A DNA stretch of 64,000 nucleotides from JBCCQL01 sp039414355 (GTDB lineage: Bacteria; Planctomycetota; Planctomycetia; Pirellulales; Lacipirellulaceae): contig JBCDJN010000011.1 of the NCBI GenBank assembly GCA_039414355.1, forward strand, positions 7,855 through 71,854. Reading direction: 5' to 3'. Under the pieces are notes generated by a model. That model worked only from the letters and a program-made list of their open reading frames with translations, did no database searches and was not told the origin of the DNA. Made by a program: the position numbers and the translations under genes. Below, one piece after another: positions 41,061-48,501 of this stretch (its first letter is position 1; each line of letters opens with the position of its first letter).

Positions 41061-41162
41061 CTTGCCTGGGCTCCATCAATAAAGGACCCGCCCGTCCAGA
41101 GTGTCTCACAAACCCATCCGGCTGTGAAGCGGCATTCTCAGATTCGGCGGGGCAAAGCCGTT

Positions 41163-42002
41163 TCACAACCATAGCACCAAGCGGTTGTCCAGCATTCCCG
41201 GCAGCCGCTTCTTAACCATTGCTTCGACTTGCTTGGGGTGATACCGCGTGCTTAAGTGGCCGGCGATGATGAGTTCGTTCTTAAAGCGATCGGCGCGTTC
41301 CACCAAGTCGTCCAGGTGCATATGACCGTGCTTATGGATCTTCTCCTTGCGATGATCGGGCGCCACGAAGGTGAGTTCGGTAATGAGGACTTTCGCCTCA
41401 TACATGACCGGGTTGTTATCCAATCCCGGCGGCGCGCTGTCTCCCAGATACGCCACGAGCGGCTCGCGGACTTCGCGCGTCACCTCCGTGCCCGCCAGCC
41501 GCAGGTCGCGGATCTCGTGGCCCGCCAGGTCGGTGTACTCCGGCTTGAGCTTCTTGCGGCGCTCCCACACCACGTAGCCCAGCGAATAGACCGTGTGCTT
41601 GGTGGCGTGGGCCGTTACCACCAGCTCCCGCGAGAGCTCAATCTCTTCGCCGTCAACCACCGGCACCAATTCGCACGGCGTGCGGCCGCGGTCCATGCGG
41701 GAGTAGTGCTTGAGGATCTCACGCACCGGGCCGGTGAGCGTCTCCGGCAGGTAGATGGTGGGCGGCTCCATCTTCATCATCCGGCGCCGGGCCACGTAGA
41801 CCGGCAGCGCCGCGATGTGGTCCAGGTGACCGTGCGAAACGAACCACCGCTCGGTGCCCATGAAAGACCACGGCTGAGCCCCCAGGTCGAAGCCGAGGCT
41901 CAGCTCCGGCACGCGCCAGTACGTCTGCACCGCCGCCCGGCTGTACCCTTCGATGGTCAGGCCGGCGTGTTCGTGGGTTCGTACGGGGGCGTTGTTGACC
42001 AT
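41163..42002 (-). CDS. RNase Z-like metallo-beta-lactamase-fold hydrolase
   Basis: 279 aa from ATG 42002 (frame open to 42083). Metal site WFVSHGHLDHIAALPVY (HxHxDH), later Asp in AYLGDSAPPGLDN, and the C-terminal His in IIAGHLSTRY. GFDLGAQPWS replaces the usual start of the RNase Z fold; HKHGHMHLDDLVERADRF follows. The pattern fits tRNase Z/ElaC relatives that trim tRNA 3' ends, but the protein lacks a clear flexible arm, so another phosphodiesterase or ligand-binding role is possible. Downstream of scpA on the same strand, 146 bp apart. Confidence 0.8.
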   Translation of the reverse strand: MVNNAPVRTHEHAGLTIEGYSRAAVQTYWRVPELSLGFDLGAQPWSFMGTERWFVSHGHLDHIAALPVYVARRRMMKMEPPTIYLPETLTGPVREILKHYSRMDRGRTPCELVPVVDGEEIELSRELVVTAHATKHTVYSLGYVVWERRKKLKPEYTDLAGHEIRDLRLAGTEVTREVREPLVAYLGDSAPPGLDNNPVMYEAKVLITELTFVAPDHRKEKIHKHGHMHLDDLVERADRFKNELIIAGHLSTRYHPKQVEAMVKKRLPGMLDNRLVLWL

Positions 42003-42148
42003 CGCGCTGCAGATCGAAGACGTAAGACAACCAGGAAGTTGAGGCGCCCCGCCGCTACGGGGCCGGGCCGCGGAGCGAGACAAAGGAACGGGCTGTCATG
42101 TTCGGTAATCGCGCCGCCGTGACCAAGCCCCGCCGCCGCAGGGCGCGG

Positions 42149-42952
42149 TTAACCCGCCTGGGGCTCATCGCCCTCGGCGTCGGCTTCGCCGGCAACGGTG
42201 ACCTGGGCCTGCCCCTCGAGCGGACGCGGACCGGCCCGCAGGGTCAGGTCGCGGAACGCCTCAGGCTGTTCCACCAGGGCGTGGCCGTGGCGGACCAGTT
42301 CCAGCACGGCGAGAAAGACCGCCACCAACTGGGACTTGTGAACCGAGTCAGGAAACAGATCGACGAAGCGGGTCTCGCCTTCTTCAACCAGTCGGTCGTA
42401 CACGCGGCGGACGTACACGTGAATGGGCGTGGTGTCGTAAGCGATGGTCGTTTGAGACGGCGGCGCCAGCTTCTCCTGCATCACCCGGCCGAAGGCGGAG
42501 ACCAAATCCCATAACTCCACCGACGCCAGCGGCTGCTCCTCCGGCCGACGCGGCCGCTCGGCCTGATCGGTGGCGACACGCGGCATCTGCAAACGCCACG
42601 CCTCGGCCCGACCGCGGAGTTCGTCGGCGGCGTCGCGGCAGCGTTTGTACTCCAGCAGCCGATCGACGAGGTCCTCCTGCGGGTTGTCGATCGTCGCCTC
42701 GACCTCGGCCTCTTCCTCGTCGCTCCTCGGCAGCACCACGCGCGACTTAATCTCGATCAGCGTGCTCGCGACTTCCAGGAACGCCCCGATGGAGTCGATA
42801 TCGAGCTGCTCGAGCACCCGGGCGTGCTCAATGAACTGCTCCGTTACCGATGCTAGCTGCAACTGCTCCACCCGCAGCTCGTGCTTCCGCACCAGGTGCA
42901 GCAGCAGGTCGAGCGGGCCGAAGTAGTCGGCTAAGGAAACGCTGAAGGCCAT
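42149..42952 (-). CDS. scpA: Segregation and condensation protein A (ScpA)
   Basis: 267 aa from ATG 42952 (frame open to 43060). Kleisin subunit that bridges the SMC dimer with ScpB in chromosome condensation. Family signature at the start: FSVSLADYFGPLDLLLHLVRKHELRVEQLQLASVTEQFIEHARVLEQ, then LEVASTLIEIKSRVVLP and YKRCRDAADELRGRAE. The C-terminal winged helix region shows VAVFLAVLELVRHG. scpB is not in the window. The preceding hairpin separates it from the Cys-rich repeat gene. Confidence 0.92.
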   Translation of the reverse strand: MAFSVSLADYFGPLDLLLHLVRKHELRVEQLQLASVTEQFIEHARVLEQLDIDSIGAFLEVASTLIEIKSRVVLPRSDEEEAEVEATIDNPQEDLVDRLLEYKRCRDAADELRGRAEAWRLQMPRVATDQAERPRRPEEQPLASVELWDLVSAFGRVMQEKLAPPSQTTIAYDTTPIHVYVRRVYDRLVEEGETRFVDLFPDSVHKSQLVAVFLAVLELVRHGHALVEQPEAFRDLTLRAGPRPLEGQAQVTVAGEADAEGDEPQAG

Positions 42953-43019
42953 AACGCAGCGGCACAGGGGAGCGGAGGTCGAGCGTTTGTAGCAGCGCCA
43001 CCCCGCCGGCGCAAGACAA

Positions 43020-43052
43020 GACGCCCCGCCGGCGGGTTGCCGGCGGGGCGTC
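43020..43052 (-). terminator. Strong hairpin terminator after the first Cys/Pro-rich gene
   Basis: GACGCCCCGCCGGC (43020-43033) and GCCGGCGGGGCGTC (43039-43052) form a perfect 14-bp stem with a 5-nt loop, 36 bp after the stop of the gene at 43088 (- strand). The 3' tail on that strand has only scattered Ts. Confidence 0.7.
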
Positions 43053-43087
43053 GTTGTCAAAACACTTGGCAGCCGCGTGCGCGGGGC

Positions 43088-43618
43088 TCACTCGACCGAG
43101 ACTTCCACCTCAACCGACGCCGGCTCGCCCGGGGCTTCCGGCTCGCCGGGAGCTTCCGGCTCACCCGGGGCTTCAGCTTCGGGGGAGACCTCAGGCGGGG
43201 CGGGGGCGGGGGTCGGCTCGTCGGCGGGCGACGAAACGACGGGCGTCTCGCTGATGATCACGCCTTCGCTCATCACAACCTCGCCGCCGCAGCCGCAGTC
43301 ACTCTCAACGACCACTTCGCCACACGGAGCAGGCTCGCCGCACGGGGCCGGAGCGGGCTCACCGCAGCCGCAGTCGCTCTCAACCACAACCTCGCCACAC
43401 GGCGCGGGCTCAGCACACGGAGCGGGGGCCGGCTCGCAGCACGGGGCCGGAGCGGGCTCGCAGCACACGGGCTCAGGCTCGGGGCAGCAAGCGGGCTTCT
43501 TGCACTTGGCGAACAGCTTGGCCAGCAGGCCAGCGTCGGCGTCGGCCGCCGCGCCAAACACCAAGCAGAACGACACGCTGGTCAGCACCAGCGCCCGAAT
43601 CAGGGAAACAGTACGCAT
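43088..43618 (-). CDS. Secreted Cys/Pro/Glu-rich repeat protein 1
   Basis: 176 aa. Signal peptide (LIRALVLTSVSFCLVFGAAADADA), then an amphipathic basic motif GLLAKLFAKCKK. About 70 residues of CCEPAPAPC/CGEPAPC/CAEPAPC repeats follow, with two VVVESDCGCG blocks. After that comes a Cys-free acidic Pro/Glu/Ala tail with EAPGEPEAPGEP repeats. About 20 cysteines are predicted outside the cytoplasm, either disulfide-linked or metal-binding. A TTGACA-type promoter and GGAG ribosome binding site precede it. It shares leader, basic motif and repeats with the neighbouring gene at 43938, so the two are a diverged tandem duplication. No enzymatic domain; a structural envelope role is an inference. Confidence 0.8.
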   Translation of the reverse strand: MRTVSLIRALVLTSVSFCLVFGAAADADAGLLAKLFAKCKKPACCPEPEPVCCEPAPAPCCEPAPAPCAEPAPCGEVVVESDCGCGEPAPAPCGEPAPCGEVVVESDCGCGGEVVMSEGVIISETPVVSSPADEPTPAPAPPEVSPEAEAPGEPEAPGEPEAPGEPASVEVEVSVE

Positions 43619-43763
43619 GTGAAACTCCAGACAGAGGTTCGCTCAGCGTGCATGACGGCAGCCCTGCCGAGAATTCTCCAACGGGTGCAATCGCAGCCGG
43701 CCGAGCGAGGATCGGCGGCGATTGACCGTCTCTTTGGTTGTCGATCAACTTCCACAAATGGAG

Positions 43764-43792
43764 AAGCTAGGAGGCTGAACGCGACCTGTCAA
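43764..43792 (-). promoter_or_regulatory. Sigma70-type promoter of Cys-rich gene 1
   Basis: On the - strand a perfect TTGACA (43792-43787), 17-bp spacer, then TAGCTT (43769-43764). It leaves a ~145-nt leader before the ATG at 43618. Confidence 0.55.
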
Positions 43793-43865
43793 CTTGCGGA
43801 GAGTACGGCCACTTGGCCGACTTTGCCGCCATCCAGTCGTCAGTCCGTCCCCACACAGCAAGCAA

Positions 43866-43900
43866 CTGGGGCGTCGCCACGCAAACTGGCGACGCCCCAG
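43866..43900 (-). terminator. Strong hairpin terminator after the second Cys/Pro-rich gene
   Basis: CTGGGGCGTCGCCA (43866-43879) and TGGCGACGCCCCAG (43887-43900) form a perfect 14-bp stem with a 7-nt loop, 37 bp after the stop at 43938. It shares the GGGGCGTC core with the terminator at 43020. Confidence 0.7.
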
Positions 43901-43937
43901 GGCAGAGGTTTCGAGCGACCGTGCGGCCGCTACCCGC

Positions 43938-44393
43938 TTACGGGCAGCAAGGCGGGGGGCACGGCGGCGGGCAGCACCTGGCCGCACGGCGCGCCTTGCA
44001 CTTCTCGATCAGGCGGGCGAACAGACCCTTACGCGGCGGGCAGGGCTCGCAGCAGGGCTCCGGCTCGCAGCAAACCGGCTCGGGCTCGCAGCAGACGGGT
44101 GCCGGCTCACACACCGGGGCGGGCTCGCAGCAGACCGGTTCCGGCTCGCAAACCGGAGCGGGGGCAGGCTCGCAGCACACCGGCTCGGGCTCACACACTG
44201 GGGCCGGCTCGCAGCAGACGGGCTCGGGCTCGCAGCAAACCGGCTCCGGCTCGCAGCAAACCGGCTCCGGCTCGCAGCACGACTTCTTCTTCAGGCAGCC
44301 GAACAGGCCGGCCTGGGCATCCGCGGTGGCGCCGGCCAGAACGGCCACGGCCGCCAGGGTGCACATCGCACGCACAAGACTCGTGAACTTCAT
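43938..44393 (-). CDS. Secreted Cys/Pro/Glu-rich repeat protein 2
   Basis: 151 aa from ATG 44393 (frame open far upstream but the signal peptide KFTSLVRAMCTLAAVAVLAG begins there; GGAG lies about 10 nt before). Mature protein: GLFGCLKKKSCC, then about 75 residues of CCEPEPV and CCEPAPV repeats of 6-7 residues. It then ends with the basic motif GLFARLIEKCKARRAA, followed by CCPPPCPPPCCP. Roughly a quarter of the mature residues are Cys. The GLF-L-KCK motif occurs at both ends here and once in the neighbour. It has its own TTGACA-type promoter and hairpin terminator. Extracytoplasmic and likely disulfide-rich. Confidence 0.82.
   Translation of the reverse strand: MKFTSLVRAMCTLAAVAVLAGATADAQAGLFGCLKKKSCCEPEPVCCEPEPVCCEPEPVCCEPAPVCEPEPVCCEPAPAPVCEPEPVCCEPAPVCEPAPVCCEPEPVCCEPEPCCEPCPPRKGLFARLIEKCKARRAARCCPPPCPPPCCP
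44045..44280 (-). repeat. Coding tandem repeats for CCEPEPV units
   Basis: An 18- to 21-bp GC-rich unit (on the + strand GGCTCGCAGCAAACCGG with variants) is repeated about a dozen times, in register with the six- to seven-residue protein repeat. Such arrays can change copy number by slippage or recombination while keeping the frame. Confidence 0.8.
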
Positions 44394-44759
44394 CAAAGAA
44401 CTCCAATCACGGTGAGTGACGCCGCCGCCCGACCCGTTGGCCACAATGCTTGGCATGGTTCGCCAGTCGGGCCGCTCCCCCGAGAAGGTGCGAATCGACC
44501 CTGAGCGGGACGCCGGTGTAAGGTGGGCCGAATGGGGCGCCGAAACCGTCTCGGCGAACACTCCATCCGGTCGAGTTTGCGGGTTCGGTTATCTGGTGAA
44601 ACCCGCACGCTCGCCGGTAGCCTAGCACCGGTAGGGGGGGTGTCAACGGCCCCCAAGAGATAAAGCCAGAGCTTTAGGTAAATGATGATGGCCCCAAGCC
44701 ACCACGCTGCCGGGGCTTGAAAATCCGTGCAATACGACCGTTCGGCACAACCCGCACCA
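44394..44759 (-). promoter_or_regulatory. 366-bp gap upstream of Cys-rich gene 2
   Basis: No gene is seen. On the - strand TTGACA (44646-44641), 16-bp spacer and TAGGCT (44624-44619) form a candidate promoter with a ~220-nt leader to the ATG at 44393. The box sequences resemble those of the neighbouring gene (TTGACA, TAGCTT). Confidence 0.45.
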
Positions 44760-45338
44760 TCAGCGCGTTGCGGTGTCAGGGCGAGTCGCGGTGCGTGCCG
44801 GCCCCTCGGTGACGGGCGGCTGGCCCACAAAGCCGGGGTGGCTGTAAGCCGGGGCCGCCGGGGCCTGCTCCTCTTCCTCAAAGTTGATGATCACCGGCGG
44901 CTGGTCGGGGCCCGTCTCGTACACCACGCCAGAGACTCGCCAGCCCTCGGCGACCTTCTTGAGCAGGCAGAGCATCTCGCCTTCGTCCGACTGATCGGTC
45001 AACGAGCACTGAACTGCGGCGCGTGCGGAGTCGATCTTGCGAACCTCGCCAACGCGGAAATCGGGGGCCCCCAGCTCCGGCGACGCAAAGCCCTGCTCGC
45101 TTGCCGCAAACTGCCGCTGGGCGTCGGGCGTGAGCATCCGCGTGGCGCCCGGCGTATCGCCCTTCACCACCGCGTCCAGAAACCGGTGCGCGGCATTGGC
45201 AATGGGGTCCTGCGGGGCCGCCCCGGCCGCGGGCGCCTTGGCCTTGGTGACCTGCGGCGCGGGGGCCTCGCCGCCACCACAACCCCAAACCGGCAAGCAG
45301 GCAGCGACGATCAACAGCAGGGCGGGGCGGGTCCGCAT
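44760..45338 (-). CDS. Probable lipoprotein of unknown function
   Basis: 192 aa from ATG 45338 (frame open to 45494). Type II signal MRTRPALLLIVAACLPVWGC with the candidate lipidated Cys. After a Pro/Ala linker comes a compact domain of about 110 residues, DPIANAAHRFLDAVVKGDTPGATRMLT, then VRKIDSARAAVQCSLTDQSDEGEMLCLLKKVAEGWRVSGVVYE. This layout resembles NTF2-like/DUF4878-type lumenal domains in lipoproteins. The C-terminal 40 residues are Pro/Ala/Thr-rich. No partner is obvious. Confidence 0.7.
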   Translation of the reverse strand: MRTRPALLLIVAACLPVWGCGGGEAPAPQVTKAKAPAAGAAPQDPIANAAHRFLDAVVKGDTPGATRMLTPDAQRQFAASEQGFASPELGAPDFRVGEVRKIDSARAAVQCSLTDQSDEGEMLCLLKKVAEGWRVSGVVYETGPDQPPVIINFEEEEQAPAAPAYSHPGFVGQPPVTEGPARTATRPDTATR

Positions 45339-45497
45339 AGCGATATCCTTATCGCAGGGTGATTCAAGGAAGGGCCAGCCAGCCCGGAGTCCTCCGAGCG
45401 GGCCGATCGGGGCGGGAGCATCCCAAAGCCCCCGCAGGCGGTCAATGCGAGAAACACGCGGCGTTAAAGCAAGCACCGCTCCGGGCGGGCCCACCGA

Positions 45498-47024
45498 TCA
45501 CCCCGCCGCCAGGCCGCGATCGACCGACGTCTGTTCGCGGCTGTAGAGAGTGAACACCTGCTCGAACATCTCTCGCGAGACCCGCCACTGCGGGTCGGTG
45601 TCGGTGTAGGCGTTGCAGTGGGCGGCGATCAGGCGGTAGAGGAACTTGAACAGGTGCCGCGGGGTGCGTAGCGATCGGAACGCCTCGATCAGCCGCTCGC
45701 TGCTGAGATTCTCGCCCAGCATCGCGCCGATGGTTGGCGTGCTGCCACCGGTAGCGCATGCCGCGAGCCGGGCGTTCGCCAGGTCCATTAGCGCTTCGCC
45801 GGTCCAGTCGAGCGACGGCACCAGATTCTGCTTGTCGATACGGGCGCGCTGGTGGAAGTCGCGGTCCTCGCGGCTGAGGTGCTCCATCAACTCGTCCGGC
45901 AGCAGCAGCTTCAGACCCAGGCCTGGCTGCTTGAGGAACTTGTTATCGAGCATCGACCAGACGAGGTCCCGCATCAGCGTCGCCTGGCCGCCGGTCAGAT
46001 GCGGCTCGTCCACGCGGTCCACCAGCACCAACAGGCCGGTCACTCCCAGCGACTTGAGCACGCCCTGCAGCTTGGCGAGCAGCTCGTAGCGGTCGTCGGT
46101 TCGTGGCTTACTGGGGAGCGGTTGGTTCTCAAGGTCGGCGCCGGTGAGCGACATCAGCAGCCGCCGCGTCGTCTCCGGGTCTCGCCGCAGCACGCGGAGG
46201 TTGCCCGTGATCTTCCGGCCCAGCAGGTAGAAGCGAAGGCACTTCAGCAGCCACGGCACCCAGAAGGCGAGGAGCAACAGGTACGGCCAGGGGCTCGCCA
46301 GCCAGCTCCAGTTGCTGGTCAGGCCAATCACCGCCGCCACCGCCACCGAGCCAAGGGCGCCGAGGGCCGGCTCCAGCCACGGCCGCCACAGCGACGGGCC
46401 GAAGCCGGCAAATTTTAGTCGGCGACGCAATCGGCCCCATCGCCGCGTGAGCGGTTCGCCGGTGGAGTCGTCATAGCACGCGGCAAGCAGCAGCAGGTCG
46501 CGCTTCTGGGCGTGGTCGAGCGCCGCGGCCGGGTCGCTCTCGGTCGCGCTTGGCGTGAGGCGGTTCGCGTCGGGGCCGGTCGGGTGCTTCGCGGCAAGCA
46601 GGTGGTCGATCAGATCCGTCACGCCAAGCGACAGGATCGCGTCCATGTGGTCCCACAGCTTCCACTCGGCCAGCACCTTCGCCGGGTCGCGCTGCTTGCG
46701 GCGGCTGAGGCGATCGGCGAAGCGGTCGAGGAACGGGTTGAAGTCGTCGTACTCAATCACCCAAACGCGGCCGCTCTTGTTCTCGGCGTTGTGCGTGGCG
46801 ATGCGGCCCATGATCTGCAGCCGCATGGCGGTCTTGCCGGCGCCCTTCTCGCCGAAAACGATCGACGTGGCCGGGTCGCCCGGGTCGCCGAACACCTTGT
46901 CCCACGCCGGGTGGAACGTGGTTTCGCGGCAGCGGTTCTTGAAGACCGGGTCGGTCTGCGCGTCTTCCTCGGCAAACGGATTCACCGCCACGCCGTGGTG
47001 CTCGAAGAACTGGTCGGTGCGCAT
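45498..47024 (-). CDS. KAP-like P-loop NTPase with two transmembrane helices between Walker A and B
   Basis: 508 aa from ATG 47024 (frame open to 47168). N-terminus QFFEHHGVAVNPFAEEDAQTD, Walker A FGEKGAGKTAMRL (about 58-69). A hydrophobic pair, EPALGALGSVAVAAVIGLTS and WPYLLLLAFWVPWLLKCL (about 215-265), follows, then Walker B-like GLLVLVDRVDEP (about 330), and a helical C-terminal part. Membrane helices inserted within the P-loop domain are the hallmark of KAP NTPases, some of which act in phage exclusion or membrane complexes. Here there is no defence context, so this is similarity of architecture only. Divergent from the gene at 47222. Confidence 0.6.
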   Translation of the reverse strand: MRTDQFFEHHGVAVNPFAEEDAQTDPVFKNRCRETTFHPAWDKVFGDPGDPATSIVFGEKGAGKTAMRLQIMGRIATHNAENKSGRVWVIEYDDFNPFLDRFADRLSRRKQRDPAKVLAEWKLWDHMDAILSLGVTDLIDHLLAAKHPTGPDANRLTPSATESDPAAALDHAQKRDLLLLAACYDDSTGEPLTRRWGRLRRRLKFAGFGPSLWRPWLEPALGALGSVAVAAVIGLTSNWSWLASPWPYLLLLAFWVPWLLKCLRFYLLGRKITGNLRVLRRDPETTRRLLMSLTGADLENQPLPSKPRTDDRYELLAKLQGVLKSLGVTGLLVLVDRVDEPHLTGGQATLMRDLVWSMLDNKFLKQPGLGLKLLLPDELMEHLSREDRDFHQRARIDKQNLVPSLDWTGEALMDLANARLAACATGGSTPTIGAMLGENLSSERLIEAFRSLRTPRHLFKFLYRLIAAHCNAYTDTDPQWRVSREMFEQVFTLYSREQTSVDRGLAAG

Positions 47025-47156
47025 TGCGGGGTTTGCCGAGCGGGGGTGCTTGCGGGGAGGCGGGTCGCCGATGGGCGCGCAGTTCGCCCCCCAAGCGTAC
47101 GCCGCGGCGGGCACGAGGGAACCTCCGCCTCGCGGTAGCTGGCCGGCCGCGGCCCG

Positions 47157-47162
47157 TATAAT
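47157..47162 (+). promoter_or_regulatory. Candidate -10 box for the 47222 gene
   Basis: A perfect TATAAT in an otherwise GC-rich divergent intergenic region, 59 bp before the ATG. No good -35 element is found 16-18 bp upstream (GGTAGC). Confidence 0.35.
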
Positions 47163-47221
47163 CGACACAACGGGGCCAACGCCCGGCCCGCCGCCCGCTT
47201 CCCTCGAACTCCGCCACCACC

Positions 47222-47791
47222 ATGGCCGACCCGCCCGCCAACCAACCCCCTGAGCCGCTGCCGCCGCTCAAGACCGACCCGCGCTACGGCCACTACCCGT
47301 GGTGGCCGGAGGACGGCGACGGCTGGCTGCACCCGGAGGATGTTGAGCTCGCCCGGCGGACCCTTCCATCGCCGCGGATCTGGCGGACCGACGGCCGGAT
47401 TCTGACCAAGCTCGACGACGCGGCCGGCGGACCATTCATCGTCCTTCACTACGGCGCCGACCGCCTCCGCGTCCGCCCGCGCCTCTGGCAAGAAGTGCCA
47501 CGGCCGCAGTTCGAGATCGACGACCTGGTCGAGGTCCTCCCGCATGGCATGCAGAACGACCCAGTCACCGGCCGCGTCCGCGAGGTGCTGTGGGACGACA
47601 CGAAGCACCGGGTGATCTACCAACTGGACGTCGCCGACCGGCTGGTTGAAACGCGGTATACGAAGGACGACCTGAAGCCGGTCGATGAAACCATCGCGCA
47701 ACCGACGGTCCGGGTCGAACCGCCTCAAGACGACGCAGCGGTCGATGCGTTGGTTGAGGGTCTGCCGAAAGCGGATCACCTCGACCCATGA
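47222..47791 (+). CDS. Conserved hypothetical protein, possible SH3/KOW-like strand domain
   Basis: 189 aa. N-terminal Pro-rich segment (ADPPANQPPEPLPPLKTDPRYG), a motif HYPWWPEDGDGWLHPEDVELAR, then YGADRLRVRPRLWQEVPRPQFEIDDLVEVLP, and a beta-rich stretch GRVREVLWDDTKHRVIYQLDV that could form an SH3-like barrel. No catalytic pattern is visible. It is cytosolic by composition. Third-position GC bias and clean start support it as a real gene. I do not recognise the family. Confidence 0.7.
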   Translation: MADPPANQPPEPLPPLKTDPRYGHYPWWPEDGDGWLHPEDVELARRTLPSPRIWRTDGRILTKLDDAAGGPFIVLHYGADRLRVRPRLWQEVPRPQFEIDDLVEVLPHGMQNDPVTGRVREVLWDDTKHRVIYQLDVADRLVETRYTKDDLKPVDETIAQPTVRVEPPQDDAAVDALVEGLPKADHLDP

Positions 47792-47862
47792 ACAAAGTTT
47801 ACCGCTACTGCGTATCGCGATGGTCGACCTAAAGACCACGCGTAGAGACACTGGCGACTGGC

Positions 47863-48492
47863 ATGGCGAATCGGCTCCCACGCGGCGTGGCTGCTCGGGT
47901 GGCCGCCGTGATGTTCTCGCTGGCGCTAGGCTTCTGGCTAACCACCGTGCGGCCGGTGCCTTTGAGCAGGTCGTTGCCTACGACGGTTGCCGCTTACGCC
48001 CACGGGTCTGAGATCGGCATCGGTTTCCTGTCGCACGGCGGTTTGAGCACCGCCTACGCTTCGACCCAGATCGCTCGCGAGGGCTTCGACTGGTCTGAGA
48101 GAATAGACGGCCACTACTGCGGCGGCATCTTCTACCAGCCGATCGCCGGCCAGGACCTTGGGAGCAGCAGTTACCGAAACGGCCTGGGGATCAGCCTAGC
48201 ACTCGGCACTCTCGGATGGTCCTGCCCGTACTGGCTCATGATGGTCACTTGGGCCATTGCCTTCGCCTGTACATCGCCACAGACCCGATTTCGGCTGCGA
48301 GACTTGGCCCTGGCTGCGACACTTGCAGCGTGCTTCCTCACGCTTGTTCGGCTGAGGTGTGCGATGCCGCTCGCATTGCTGCTCAACGTGGCAACAGCAA
48401 CGCTTCTGATCTCAGTTATGGGCTATTCGCTGACGCAGACGATCCGACGCACGCCAGTGACCCAAGACTTGATGCGCAGCACCAGCACTTAG
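47863..48492 (+). CDS. Hypothetical integral membrane protein
   Basis: 209 aa with an N-terminal hydrophobic segment (VAAVMFSLALGFWLTT) and three more near the C-terminus (YWLMMVTWAIAFACTS, LALAATLAACFLTLVRL, ALLLNVATATLLISVMGY). The loop between (about 40-105) contains HYCGGIFYQPIAGQD. Lower GC and more irregular codon use than its neighbours. It may be a lineage-specific gene. Function cannot be assigned. Convergent with the response regulator gene (9 bp gap). Confidence 0.6.
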   Translation: MANRLPRGVAARVAAVMFSLALGFWLTTVRPVPLSRSLPTTVAAYAHGSEIGIGFLSHGGLSTAYASTQIAREGFDWSERIDGHYCGGIFYQPIAGQDLGSSSYRNGLGISLALGTLGWSCPYWLMMVTWAIAFACTSPQTRFRLRDLALAATLAACFLTLVRLRCAMPLALLLNVATATLLISVMGYSLTQTIRRTPVTQDLMRSTST

Positions 48493-48501
48493 CTCGCCGG
48501 C

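Larger units (their letters stand above)
43619..43937 (-). promoter_or_regulatory. 319-bp gap between the two Cys-rich genes
   Basis: It holds the promoter and a ~145-nt leader of the 43618 gene (- strand) and the terminator of the second Cys-rich gene. No further gene is seen. A GGAG ribosome binding site on the - strand is in TCTGGAGTTTCACATG. Confidence 0.6.

Noticed and set aside
45498..47024. KAP-like NTPase as part of a defence island
   Set aside because: No nuclease, methylase, toxin or integrase genes nearby.
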